From: Allomuricauda sp. NBRC 101325 | GTDB taxonomy: Bacteria; Bacteroidota; Bacteroidia; Flavobacteriales; Flavobacteriaceae | Assembly: GCF_030268205.1 (NCBI RefSeq) | Contig: NZ_BSQF01000001.1 | Coordinates: 912,649 to 976,648 of the forward strand | Length of the DNA: 64,000 bases | Reading direction: 5' to 3' | In this document: piece after piece, positions 26,559 to 34,197 of the stretch | Layout of the letters: the number at the start of each line of letters is the position of its first letter | How positions within the stretch are numbered: the first letter of the stretch is position 1 | Made by a program: the position numbers and the translations under genes | The notes under the pieces: generated by a model | The model's input: the letters and a program-made list of their open reading frames with translations, nothing else | What the model was told of the DNA's origin: nothing | Database searches by the model: none

Positions 26559-27617
26559 TTATTGATATTGCTTTTTGTAGTAGTCTTTGTAATCGCCCGA
26601 AGTAACATGGTCCAACCAATCTTGGTTGTCGAAATACCAATCAATGGTTATTTCAAGCCCCTCTTCAAAGGTTACAGACGGTTTCCAACCCAGCTCCTTA
26701 TTTATTTTACCGGCGTCAATGGCATATCTTAGGTCATGCCCTGGTCTGTCCTTGACAAATGTGATCAACTCCTCGGATTCGCCTTCCTTTCTGCTTAATT
26801 TTTTATCCATTAAGGTACACAACATCCTTACCAAATCAATATTCTTCCATTCATTGAATCCGCCTATATTATAGGTTTCCCCATTTTTTCCTTGATGAAA
26901 TATTAAATCTATGGCCCTCGCATGATCTTTTACATATAACCAATCCCTGGTAAAGTTACCATCCCCGTAAACGGGCAAGGGCTTTTTGTTTATAATGTTG
27001 TTTATGAACAATGGTATCAATTTCTCCGGGAAATGGTTGGGACCATAATTGTTTGAACAGTTAGACACCACAAATGGTAATCCATAGGTTTCCCCATAAG
27101 CTCTTACGAAATGGTCTGAACTTGCTTTGGAAGCTGAATATGGAGAGTTGGGACTATACGAGGTAGATTCCGTAAAAAATCCTGTTTCCCCCAACGTGCC
27201 ATAAACCTCATCCGTACTAACATGATAAAAACGAAAACTCGGGTTCTCCTTTGCCAATTTTACGGACTGATTCAATAAATTAACCGTCCCAATCACATTG
27301 GTCCTAACAAAAGACAAGGGGTCGGAAATTGACCTATCCACATGAGACTCTGCAGCTAAATGAATAACCCCATCGAATTCATTTTCAGTGAAAAGCTTTG
27401 ATAAAAAGACATCATCTGTAATATCCCCTTTTATAAAAGTGTAGTTGTCTTTGAATTCAATATCCTTTAGGTTTTCAAGATTACCTGCGTAGGTAAGTGC
27501 ATCTAAATTAAAAATTTGATATTCCTTGTAATTTTCGACAAATCTTCTAACTACATGTGATCCAATAAAACCCGCTCCACCAGTTATCAATATTTTTTTT
27601 AAACTAGAATTTCCCAT
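26559..27617 (-). CDS. rfbB: dTDP-glucose 4,6-dehydratase
   Basis: RfbB (RmlB) is an NAD-dependent extended SDR that turns dTDP-glucose into dTDP-4-keto-6-deoxyglucose. The 352-residue product has the NAD loop GGAGFIGSHV (13-22), the substrate segment HLAAESHVDRSISDP (about 85-99), the catalytic HVSTDEVYG and YSASKASSDH with Tyr and Lys, and SNCSNNYGP. The length is normal for the family. It follows rfbD by 44 bases and precedes rfbA by 12. Confidence 0.97.
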   Translation of the reverse strand: MGNSSLKKILITGGAGFIGSHVVRRFVENYKEYQIFNLDALTYAGNLENLKDIEFKDNYTFIKGDITDDVFLSKLFTENEFDGVIHLAAESHVDRSISDPLSFVRTNVIGTVNLLNQSVKLAKENPSFRFYHVSTDEVYGTLGETGFFTESTSYSPNSPYSASKASSDHFVRAYGETYGLPFVVSNCSNNYGPNHFPEKLIPLFINNIINKKPLPVYGDGNFTRDWLYVKDHARAIDLIFHQGKNGETYNIGGFNEWKNIDLVRMLCTLMDKKLSRKEGESEELITFVKDRPGHDLRYAIDAGKINKELGWKPSVTFEEGLEITIDWYFDNQDWLDHVTSGDYKDYYKKQYQ

Positions 27618-27661
27618 TAACTTTATTGAAGTTTCAAATAGAGATGAAACAATTTATTGTT

Positions 27662-28438
27662 TTAATTAAGTACACTATTTTTAGGCCTCTTGGCGAATGT
27701 ACGATAATTCCTATCCAATACAAGCTGAGCATTTTTATCCAAACCATGTTCTAAAAGAATTTGATTGGCAAAATCAAACCATGTCATCGGCTTACCGTCG
27801 GTTACATGATAGGTTCCATATTCTTTATCTCCCAAAATCACTTCCTCTATAATATACTTGGCCAATGTTTGAGTATTGGTGGGACATCCGTATTGCTCAT
27901 CTGTAATTCTCAACTCTGCTCCTTTCTTGGCCTTTGATAAAATAGTACGGTAAAAATTATGACCAAATTTTTTGCTGTATAACCATGATGTACGAAGTAT
28001 AAAATGGTTGGGTGTAACTTGACGAATATTTTCTTCACCGAACAATTTGGACTTTCCATATTCATTGATTGGATTGGTTTCGTCCCCTACTATGTAAGGC
28101 TCCAATTTTGTGCCGTCAAAAACATAGTCTGTTGAAATATGTATAAAGACTATATTGTACTTAAAACTTAAGAAAGCCAATTGTTTAACTGCTTCTGAAT
28201 TTATTTTAAAGGCTTGCTCGGGTGTCTTTTCAGCTTGTTCAACATTGGTGTACGCTGCACAATTGATACAATAATCATAATTTTCCCTACTGAATAAATC
28301 ATTGATTTTGTATTCATCGGTAATATCCAATTCACTAGAATTCTTAAAATCAAATTCTAGCTCTTTGAATTTATGACCAAGATCCTTAATTGTTCGCCCT
28401 AACTGTCCATCAGAACCTGTTACCAATATTTTAAACAT
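27662..28438 (-). CDS. rfbD: dTDP-4-dehydrorhamnose reductase, short C-terminus
   Basis: RfbD (RmlD) reduces the 4-keto group to give dTDP-L-rhamnose. The 258-residue product has GSDGQLGRTI near the start (NAD(P) binding), the CAAYTNVEQAE segment, HISTDYVFDG, YGKSKLFGE with the catalytic Tyr and Lys, RTSWLYS, and QYGCPT. It ends right after the conserved RPKNSVLN, about 25-30 residues sooner than many RmlD proteins, which continue with a helix. No remnant of that helix follows the stop in the same frame. All catalytic motifs are present, so it is probably active. It is seven bases from the Wzz-like gene and begins the rhamnose set. Confidence 0.9.
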   Translation of the reverse strand: MFKILVTGSDGQLGRTIKDLGHKFKELEFDFKNSSELDITDEYKINDLFSRENYDYCINCAAYTNVEQAEKTPEQAFKINSEAVKQLAFLSFKYNIVFIHISTDYVFDGTKLEPYIVGDETNPINEYGKSKLFGEENIRQVTPNHFILRTSWLYSKKFGHNFYRTILSKAKKGAELRITDEQYGCPTNTQTLAKYIIEEVILGDKEYGTYHVTDGKPMTWFDFANQILLEHGLDKNAQLVLDRNYRTFAKRPKNSVLN

Positions 28439-28444
28439 ATATCA

Positions 28445-29494
28445 CTAATCTTTGCTGTATCTCTTTAAAAACCTATTTAATTCCAAAATGCCTAATATCC
28501 CTATCACAAAAACTAAAAGTACCGAGGGTAAAATAAACAGATAACGATTCCAAATTCCCTTCATCTCAACCCCACGCGTAGGAAAATCACTGATTACGTT
28601 TATAATAGTAGATTTATTGGCTCTTTCCCTGTTTAATAAAACAAGTTTTTCCTTAAGAACATCCTTTTCTTGGATGAGCGCTAATTCTCTGCTCTCAGAC
28701 TCTCCTTTCTCAGCCAAATTAATACTGGTACCTTGCATGGGCTTATCCGCTTCTTTTACTAAAACGGTTCTGTATAAACTTTGTAAAGAGTCTATTTCGA
28801 CCAATTGCTTTCTATAAATGGTGTCCTGCATGACCAAGTTTTCATCATTAATCCTTTTCTGAAGCTTAAAATATTCGTTAACTGATATTGAATTAATAAT
28901 TGCGGGCTGCATTTTTTTTGCAACTCTATTATTCGTGCTAATCACAGAAATTTGGTGAAACCGGGCATCCATCGAATTAAAGTTTTCCAGATAATTTTGA
29001 AAATCAATCGTCTTTACAGTAGTTGTATCGAGTTCCCTAATAAACTCATCGAACAACTTAATTTTTTGATTTTCATCTGAATACGAATCAGCAAAAATCT
29101 CCTTTATTGACGCTGCCTCTCGTTCTGTAATATTCAATGCAGTGGCCAAGGCAACGGAATCCTGAGCATCAGCCAAATCATTATAAAAAGAAATGTTATT
29201 GTAAAGTTGTTGTACGCTATTAAAATTAGGCTCCACCACCATCTTGGAAACGTATTTTGTTGGGGTCATTTTATCTAAAATAAAACCTCCTATACCACCT
29301 ATGATAAGGGCTGCACCGATAATTATAATGTTCTTCTGAATAAAAAGAAGAAAAAGCATGATCAAATGAAAAATGCCCTTAAAAATGCTTCCAATAAAAT
29401 TGAAAAACTTCTGGAATACATTTCCAATCATCTGAAACAATTGTCCCAAATCTATTTCATCTGATGAGTTCTGATTTACCGGTTGATCTGCCAT
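28445..29494 (-). CDS. Wzz/chain-length-determinant-like protein
   Basis: A 349-residue inner-membrane protein with two transmembrane helices, one near residues 48-70 and one near 315-338, and a long periplasmic, partly coiled-coil domain between them. This is the topology of polysaccharide co-polymerases that set chain length with Wzy. The segment TPTKYVSKMVVEPNF after the first helix fits the Wzz N-terminal pattern. No tyrosine-kinase domain is fused. It lies between DUF6909 and rfbD with gaps of six bases each side, so it belongs to the same operon. The family call rests on topology and context more than on sharp motifs. Confidence 0.75.
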   Translation of the reverse strand: MADQPVNQNSSDEIDLGQLFQMIGNVFQKFFNFIGSIFKGIFHLIMLFLLFIQKNIIIIGAALIIGGIGGFILDKMTPTKYVSKMVVEPNFNSVQQLYNNISFYNDLADAQDSVALATALNITEREAASIKEIFADSYSDENQKIKLFDEFIRELDTTTVKTIDFQNYLENFNSMDARFHQISVISTNNRVAKKMQPAIINSISVNEYFKLQKRINDENLVMQDTIYRKQLVEIDSLQSLYRTVLVKEADKPMQGTSINLAEKGESESRELALIQEKDVLKEKLVLLNRERANKSTIINVISDFPTRGVEMKGIWNRYLFILPSVLLVFVIGILGILELNRFLKRYSKD

Positions 29495-29500
29495 GCTTAT

Positions 29501-31201
29501 TTATTGATTGAATATTTGTTTTAAAATCCTGTCCGTTATCAAATAGGTTGGTTTAACCCCTGTTGTTCCCAAACCACCTGAAGCCAAAGTGCTCCCCGTT
29601 TCCAAGGGATTATCGGATGCGTAATAGGCGTAACGTACTTTTACGTCTTTATTAATACTTTTTCTGATTCTGGATGCCGACTGAATTGCCTTTTGGTAAT
29701 GGACCCCCTCCATTTCCAAGCCAATTACATTCCAAGTTGAATCATAAAAAAATTGGAGAATGTCCTTGTTCTGAAGTGAGGTTCCCAATACGGTTACCAT
29801 TGTCCCTTCCAAGACCTTTAAACCATGACCTTCAAAATCAGATGCACAAAGTTCATTGTGAAAAGGATAATTATCTGCAGTGCCCTCAAAAATATGTGCT
29901 GAGGGAATCATCAAATCACCCTTGCCACCTTCCAAGATTCCAGCTTTACCCATAATGGATACAGAATCTACGTTCAAGAAGTAGTTTTTACTGTCCATTT
30001 TGAGCGGTTTCATCAATTCATCAATGGTTTCATAGGCTTGTTCACCAAAGGCATAGTCCATTACAAAGATAACGGGTTTCTCCTCTTCGGATAATCCTTC
30101 AGGTAGTTCAAAACAGCAGCTGCCGTTGGCAAACTTTGCCGAATCAAATATCTGGACATCAATATTTGCTCCTGATTCGTCATCGATAAAGATCATGCCG
30201 TTATTTTCTGCATGGGACTTAACCTTTTTGTTGAGTGCTTTGTTCTTTTCAGAACTTAACGCTTCAAATATTTCCAGGGAATTGGTTTCAGGAAACTCTT
30301 CTAATAATGCCTTTTTGGCAAAAAGGGAATTCATTACACTATGCATATTTGCACTGATGATATGCAATGGTCTATGCAATAGATCATGATCTTTGAGCGT
30401 CTGCTTAATTTTTGTGGCCCATTTTTCACCGTGCAGATGATGCCCCAAACGCTCACGTAACAACGGGCTGAAGGTAATGGTTCTTTTTTCTTTGGTGGTT
30501 TCTTCTTCAATGGCCAATTTGCCCAACCAATAGATCAAATTCAAAAACCGGTCTGGATCCTCTGCAGTTTTAAGCTTATTTTGAATATCAACTACCTCAT
30601 CAAATGTTCGCCCTAAAATATTGGCGGCATGAATCATGGCTACCTCGCGTTCATCATTGGTTTTCTCCTCGCTCAACACAAACTCAATCAACTTTCCCCA
30701 ATCACGAATCATAGCGGTTCCATCCTCAACCAACACCCTATTGCAGATCTTTCCAGATTCAATATATAAAAAGGTAAGATGCGTAAGAATGTCATAAATA
30801 TCGCTGCGGCCACGGGTAATCTCGATATTCATTTGCTCATCGTCGATACGATAGCAATTTCGTCTTCGCTTAGGGGGCACAATGGGCTTTAAATGGGATT
30901 TGGCAAAACCTTCATCAGAAGTTAGATTGATGTAGCGACATTCCTCAATTCCATCGGGAAGTCGTTCCAAAACATAAATCAATCCATTAAGTTCGGCTTT
31001 GTCTTCAGCGATTGTACCGTAAATTTCTGGCCGTAAAAGTAAAAGTGCATTGCGCAGTGCATTGCCCGAAACCCCCGAGGGTTTATAAAATCCACGATTG
31101 AGCAGGTGTCGCATGGTAATGTACAGTCGCTCAATAGCATTTGTGGACTCCTGTGCCCTAGTCGTTTGTTTTACTTCTGTTGCCATCATATCTTCTGGCA
31201 A
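29501..31201 (-). CDS. DUF6909 family protein
   Basis: A 566-residue soluble protein without signal peptide or membrane helices. The N-terminal third is helical (ERLYITMRHLLNRGFYKPSG). The C-terminal half (about 330-560) is alpha/beta with VIFVMDYAFGEQAYETIDEL, SVSIMGKAGILEGGKGDLMIP, GLEMEGVHYQKAI and VRYAYYASDNP. The GLEMEG and nearby motifs recall nucleoside phosphorylase-like folds, but I would not assign an activity. I believe it is the flavobacterial family DUF6909. It lies between the GH3 enzyme (37 bases) and the Wzz-like gene (6 bases) on one strand, so a link to envelope or glycan work is possible. Confidence 0.65.
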   Translation of the reverse strand: MPEDMMATEVKQTTRAQESTNAIERLYITMRHLLNRGFYKPSGVSGNALRNALLLLRPEIYGTIAEDKAELNGLIYVLERLPDGIEECRYINLTSDEGFAKSHLKPIVPPKRRRNCYRIDDEQMNIEITRGRSDIYDILTHLTFLYIESGKICNRVLVEDGTAMIRDWGKLIEFVLSEEKTNDEREVAMIHAANILGRTFDEVVDIQNKLKTAEDPDRFLNLIYWLGKLAIEEETTKEKRTITFSPLLRERLGHHLHGEKWATKIKQTLKDHDLLHRPLHIISANMHSVMNSLFAKKALLEEFPETNSLEIFEALSSEKNKALNKKVKSHAENNGMIFIDDESGANIDVQIFDSAKFANGSCCFELPEGLSEEEKPVIFVMDYAFGEQAYETIDELMKPLKMDSKNYFLNVDSVSIMGKAGILEGGKGDLMIPSAHIFEGTADNYPFHNELCASDFEGHGLKVLEGTMVTVLGTSLQNKDILQFFYDSTWNVIGLEMEGVHYQKAIQSASRIRKSINKDVKVRYAYYASDNPLETGSTLASGGLGTTGVKPTYLITDRILKQIFNQ

Positions 31202-31238
31202 AATAAGGGAATTCCTATGAAAATTACTCTTTGACGGG

Positions 31239-32738
31239 CTAACTAATTTTAAATGACCGTAGTCCGTCTGCTACTATACGGTCATTTGCAAGACGTTGTA
31301 CCTTGTTTTGACCGCCCAGTTTCCCAATTGATTTCATATATGCTTGAAAACCGTTGGGTTGAATCGGGGTGATCTTTAAAGGTTGAAGAATATGGCCATC
31401 TATTAAATCAAAATAATAGCTGTTTTGCTTTTTCATGCTTTCTTCGATGATATTGGAAAACTTGGAAGCATCCGAAGGTTGCTTTTCAAATTCTATCAAC
31501 CATTCATGATATGGTAATTCACCTTCTTCTGGATTCGTCTGCGGAGCAACAGTAAACTCGTTTACCAAGGCATCGGTCTGTGCAACGGCCAATTGAAGGG
31601 CTTCTTCAACCTCTTTGGCAATCACATGTTCGCCAAAAGCAGATATAAAATGTTTTATTCTTCCAGAAACCACTACTTTGTACGGTTTCTTAGAAATAAA
31701 CCGAATGGTATCCCCAAGGTTGTAGCCCCATAATCCAGCATTACTGGATATTATCATCGCATAATCCACATCTAATTCCACATCCGAAATGGTCAACCTT
31801 TTTGGGTTTTCATTAAAAAATTCATCGGCTCTAACAAACTCATAAAAAATCCCTGAGTTCAACAACAAGAGCATGCCTTTTTCCTTTTGGGAATTTTGAT
31901 AGGCAAAAAATCCTTCACTTGCAGGGAACAATTCAATACTATCTACTTTTCTGCCCATCAGGTTTTCAAATTTTGCCCGATACGGTTCGTAGTTGACACC
32001 ACCATAAATAAACAATTGGAACTCTTTAAATAAATCCCCAACCTTCATTCCTGTTTTGGCATTCAATTTTTCAAAATACATCTGTACCCAAGAAGGAATA
32101 CCCGCGATAACTGTCATGTTTTCATTTTGGGTTTCCTCAACGATCTTGTCCACTTTGGTTTCCCAATCTTCAATGCAATTGGTCTCCCAACTGGGCAATC
32201 GATTCTTTTGAAGATAATTGGGTACGTAGTGGGCAGATATCCCCGAAAGGCGTCCGAGCTTAATACCTCCTTTATCCTCTAGAATTGGACTGCCTTGTAA
32301 AAAAATCATTTTACCATCCACAAAATCGGCATTGCCTGTTTCGTGTATGTAATTGAGAATGGCATTTCGGGATGCCTCTACTTGGTTCTTTATGGATTCC
32401 TTGGTAATCGGAATATACTTTGCTCCAGATGTGGTGCCCGAGGTCTTGGCAAAATAAATGGGTTTGCCGGGCCACAGCACATCTTCCTTCCCATCAATGA
32501 TCTGTTGCACATACCCTTTTAATTCCTCATAATCACGAATGGGTACCTGTTTTGCAAAATCATCGTAGTTCGAAATCGATTGGAAATTATGGTCTTTTCC
32601 AAATTGGGTTTTGGCTGCCTCTGCAATGAGCTCCTTGAACACTCTTTCTTGTGCTTCAATAGGGTTGTTGACCCATTTAAAGGTTTTTTGGGCTATTCTT
32701 TTGGCAAAGATTCTTGCGGCAAATGCTTTTAAGGACAT
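31239..32738 (-). CDS. GH3-family acyl-adenylate-forming protein
   Basis: A 499-residue protein of the GH3 auxin-responsive promoter family, part of the ANL adenylating superfamily. Motifs: YFAKTSGTTSGAKYIPIT (about 103-120, the ATP phosphate loop), YGGVNYEPYR, ELFPASEGFFAYQ (about 277-289) and GYNLGDTIRFISKKPYKVVVSGR (about 335-357). In plants GH3 enzymes link amino acids to hormone acids; bacterial members have no established substrate. The stop of the upstream M23 gene abuts this ATG directly (TAAATG), so translation is coupled. It is cytoplasmic. The pairing with a cell-wall peptidase suggests envelope work (inference). Confidence 0.88.
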   Translation of the reverse strand: MSLKAFAARIFAKRIAQKTFKWVNNPIEAQERVFKELIAEAAKTQFGKDHNFQSISNYDDFAKQVPIRDYEELKGYVQQIIDGKEDVLWPGKPIYFAKTSGTTSGAKYIPITKESIKNQVEASRNAILNYIHETGNADFVDGKMIFLQGSPILEDKGGIKLGRLSGISAHYVPNYLQKNRLPSWETNCIEDWETKVDKIVEETQNENMTVIAGIPSWVQMYFEKLNAKTGMKVGDLFKEFQLFIYGGVNYEPYRAKFENLMGRKVDSIELFPASEGFFAYQNSQKEKGMLLLLNSGIFYEFVRADEFFNENPKRLTISDVELDVDYAMIISSNAGLWGYNLGDTIRFISKKPYKVVVSGRIKHFISAFGEHVIAKEVEEALQLAVAQTDALVNEFTVAPQTNPEEGELPYHEWLIEFEKQPSDASKFSNIIEESMKKQNSYYFDLIDGHILQPLKITPIQPNGFQAYMKSIGKLGGQNKVQRLANDRIVADGLRSFKIS

Positions 32739-33608
32739 TTAATCGAAGTCAATATAGTTTTGTGGGTCTACAGGTTTACCCCTTCTCCAAAGTTCAAAAT
32801 GCAAATGTGGGCCCGTTGTCAATTCTCCTGTATTTCCAATGGCTGCGATTACCTCACCTGCTTTTACCAAATCCCCTTGGGCTTTGCTCAATGAGCCATT
32901 GTGCTTATATACCGATGTTAATGCGTCTTGATGTTCCACAATCATAACATAACCCGTTTCAGCGGTCCATTCTGCGAACAAAACGGTGCCATCGGCAATG
33001 GCCTTGACAGGAGTGTCCTTTGGTGCGACCAGATCCACGGCGTAATGCCTTGTCTTTTGATCGAACCCTTGGGAAAGCGTACCCTCAACAGGAGAAAAAA
33101 GCAAGGTGCCCATATTCTCGATATTCCTTTCGAAAAGATTGTATTTATCTTCCAACTCTACTTCTTCACGTAGGAGCAAATCCTCGCGAATCGGATTCAA
33201 ATCCACGGTTGATGGGTCGAGTTTGTATTCCTCAAAAAGAGAATCTCGATTTTGCTGGTTGTTTTCAATATCGCCGCGCAAAACCATGCGGACATTATCC
33301 AAATACTTATTGGTATAATTTAAAACAGTGACCAACGAATCCGTTTTATATGTAAGCTCGGTGGCTTGCCTCTTTAATTTGGTGGAAGAATATCCCGGAA
33401 TATATTCCCTTAAGGGAGAAAATGCAATGATCAGGGTAGTTACGCCGATCAAAACAATGATGAACAAGGTTCCTGTAACAAAAACATTGAGCCTGTTCAG
33501 TTTGAATGATATCTTTTCTTCAAAGGTGCTTTCATTGAGAATTACCAAACGGTACTTGTGCAGTAGTTTGCGTCTTATCTCTTTTCTTTTCTTTTTGTCC
33601 TTTGCCAT
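32739..33608 (-). CDS. M23 family peptidoglycan endopeptidase
   Basis: A 289-residue membrane-anchored LytM-type metallopeptidase. It has a basic cytoplasmic start (MAKDKKKRKEIRRK), one transmembrane helix about 42-66, a periplasmic linker with coiled-coil character, and the M23 domain (about 175-280) with zinc ligands in HYAVDLVAP and GPHLHFELW. It either cleaves or helps regulate cleavage of peptide cross-links. The start at 33608 is set by the -7 element at 33615-33622: a longer start at 33617 would lie inside that element. The mRNA is then nearly leaderless. The gene is followed directly by the GH3 gene. Confidence 0.9.
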   Translation of the reverse strand: MAKDKKKRKEIRRKLLHKYRLVILNESTFEEKISFKLNRLNVFVTGTLFIIVLIGVTTLIIAFSPLREYIPGYSSTKLKRQATELTYKTDSLVTVLNYTNKYLDNVRMVLRGDIENNQQNRDSLFEEYKLDPSTVDLNPIREDLLLREEVELEDKYNLFERNIENMGTLLFSPVEGTLSQGFDQKTRHYAVDLVAPKDTPVKAIADGTVLFAEWTAETGYVMIVEHQDALTSVYKHNGSLSKAQGDLVKAGEVIAAIGNTGELTTGPHLHFELWRRGKPVDPQNYIDFD

Positions 33609-33614
33609 AATTAA

Positions 33615-33622
33615 CAAAGATA
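33615..33622 (-). promoter_or_regulatory. -7 element of the M23-GH3-DUF6909 operon
   Basis: The minus strand reads TATCTTTG, an exact TAnnTTTG, only six bases before the ATG at 33608. Transcription would start at or within a few bases of the start codon, suggesting a leaderless message. It rules out the in-frame ATG at 33617. Confidence 0.55.
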
Positions 33623-33771
33623 GTCTTAGATTTTAATTAAGGTGTTAAGCTTTTTAAAAAGACATGGGTTTTTACCCTAATATTCAGTTCGTAAATGCTA
33701 ATTTTCGTTAATCGGATACGGTCTTCCACTTCTTTTTACTACTTTTACTTTTCAATTTAAGTTTTGACATT

Positions 33772-33969
33772 ATGATTTCTCAAACAATATTTCTTGGTAT
33801 GCTCGGTCCTTGGCAAATCGTATTGATTGTCTTGGTTGTTGTATTGCTTTTCGGAGGAAAAAAGATACCAGAACTCATGAGAGGACTTGGAAGCGGAATC
33901 AAAGAGTTTAAGGACGCCACCAAAGAGGATGAAAAATTGGAAGGCGGAAGCCGTGACTCCAAATCATAA
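33772..33969 (+). CDS. tatA: Twin-arginine translocase subunit TatA/TatE
   Basis: TatA forms the pore element that passes folded proteins across the inner membrane. The 65-residue product has a single transmembrane helix (about 15-32, [14 protein letters not shown]), then the [20 protein letters not shown] hinge and amphipathic helix, and a short charged tail. The Phe-Gly pair at the hinge is conserved in the family. tatC is not in the window. It is divergent from the M23 gene and is followed by a strongly structured gap before the OmpA-like gene. Confidence 0.93.
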   Translation: MISQTIFLGMLGPWQIVLIVLVVVLLFGGKKIPELMRGLGSGIKEFKDATKEDEKLEGGSRDSKS

Positions 33970-33986
33970 ACATTTGTTTTGACAAA

Positions 33987-34055
33987 ATGTATGGCCGTTG
34001 AACACCCATATTTTATGGGTTGTTCGACGAACAACCACAATTCTGAACCATACAT
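33987..34055. repeat. Nested inverted repeats between tatA and the OmpA-like gene
   Basis: Outer arms of eight bases pair exactly (ATGTATGG 33987-33994 with CCATACAT 34048-34055). Inside, 33996-34010 pairs with 34014-34029 (15 pairs with one G-T and one bulge, TTT loop). A second, overlapping inverted repeat of nine bases per arm lies at 34018-34036 and excludes the first. No T-run follows, so a plain terminator is unlikely. The role is unknown: mRNA end protection, attenuation, or a DNA-binding site are options. Confidence 0.7.
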
Positions 34056-34197
34056 AGCTTAAAACAATCCTTTCACAACAAAAAATTATTCCCCACAATC
34101 CATTAACTTACTTTCGTTTTATAAACTAAGACGTTAGGCCTTCTATGCTTAACCTCCAAATGGGATTCAATTTCCCGTTTGAGCAGATGGAGCGTTA

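Noticed and set aside
27648..27661. Hairpin AACAATTTATTGTT right after rfbD
   Set aside because: The stem is almost all A/T, has no T-run on the right side and lies inside an operon. Not called a terminator.
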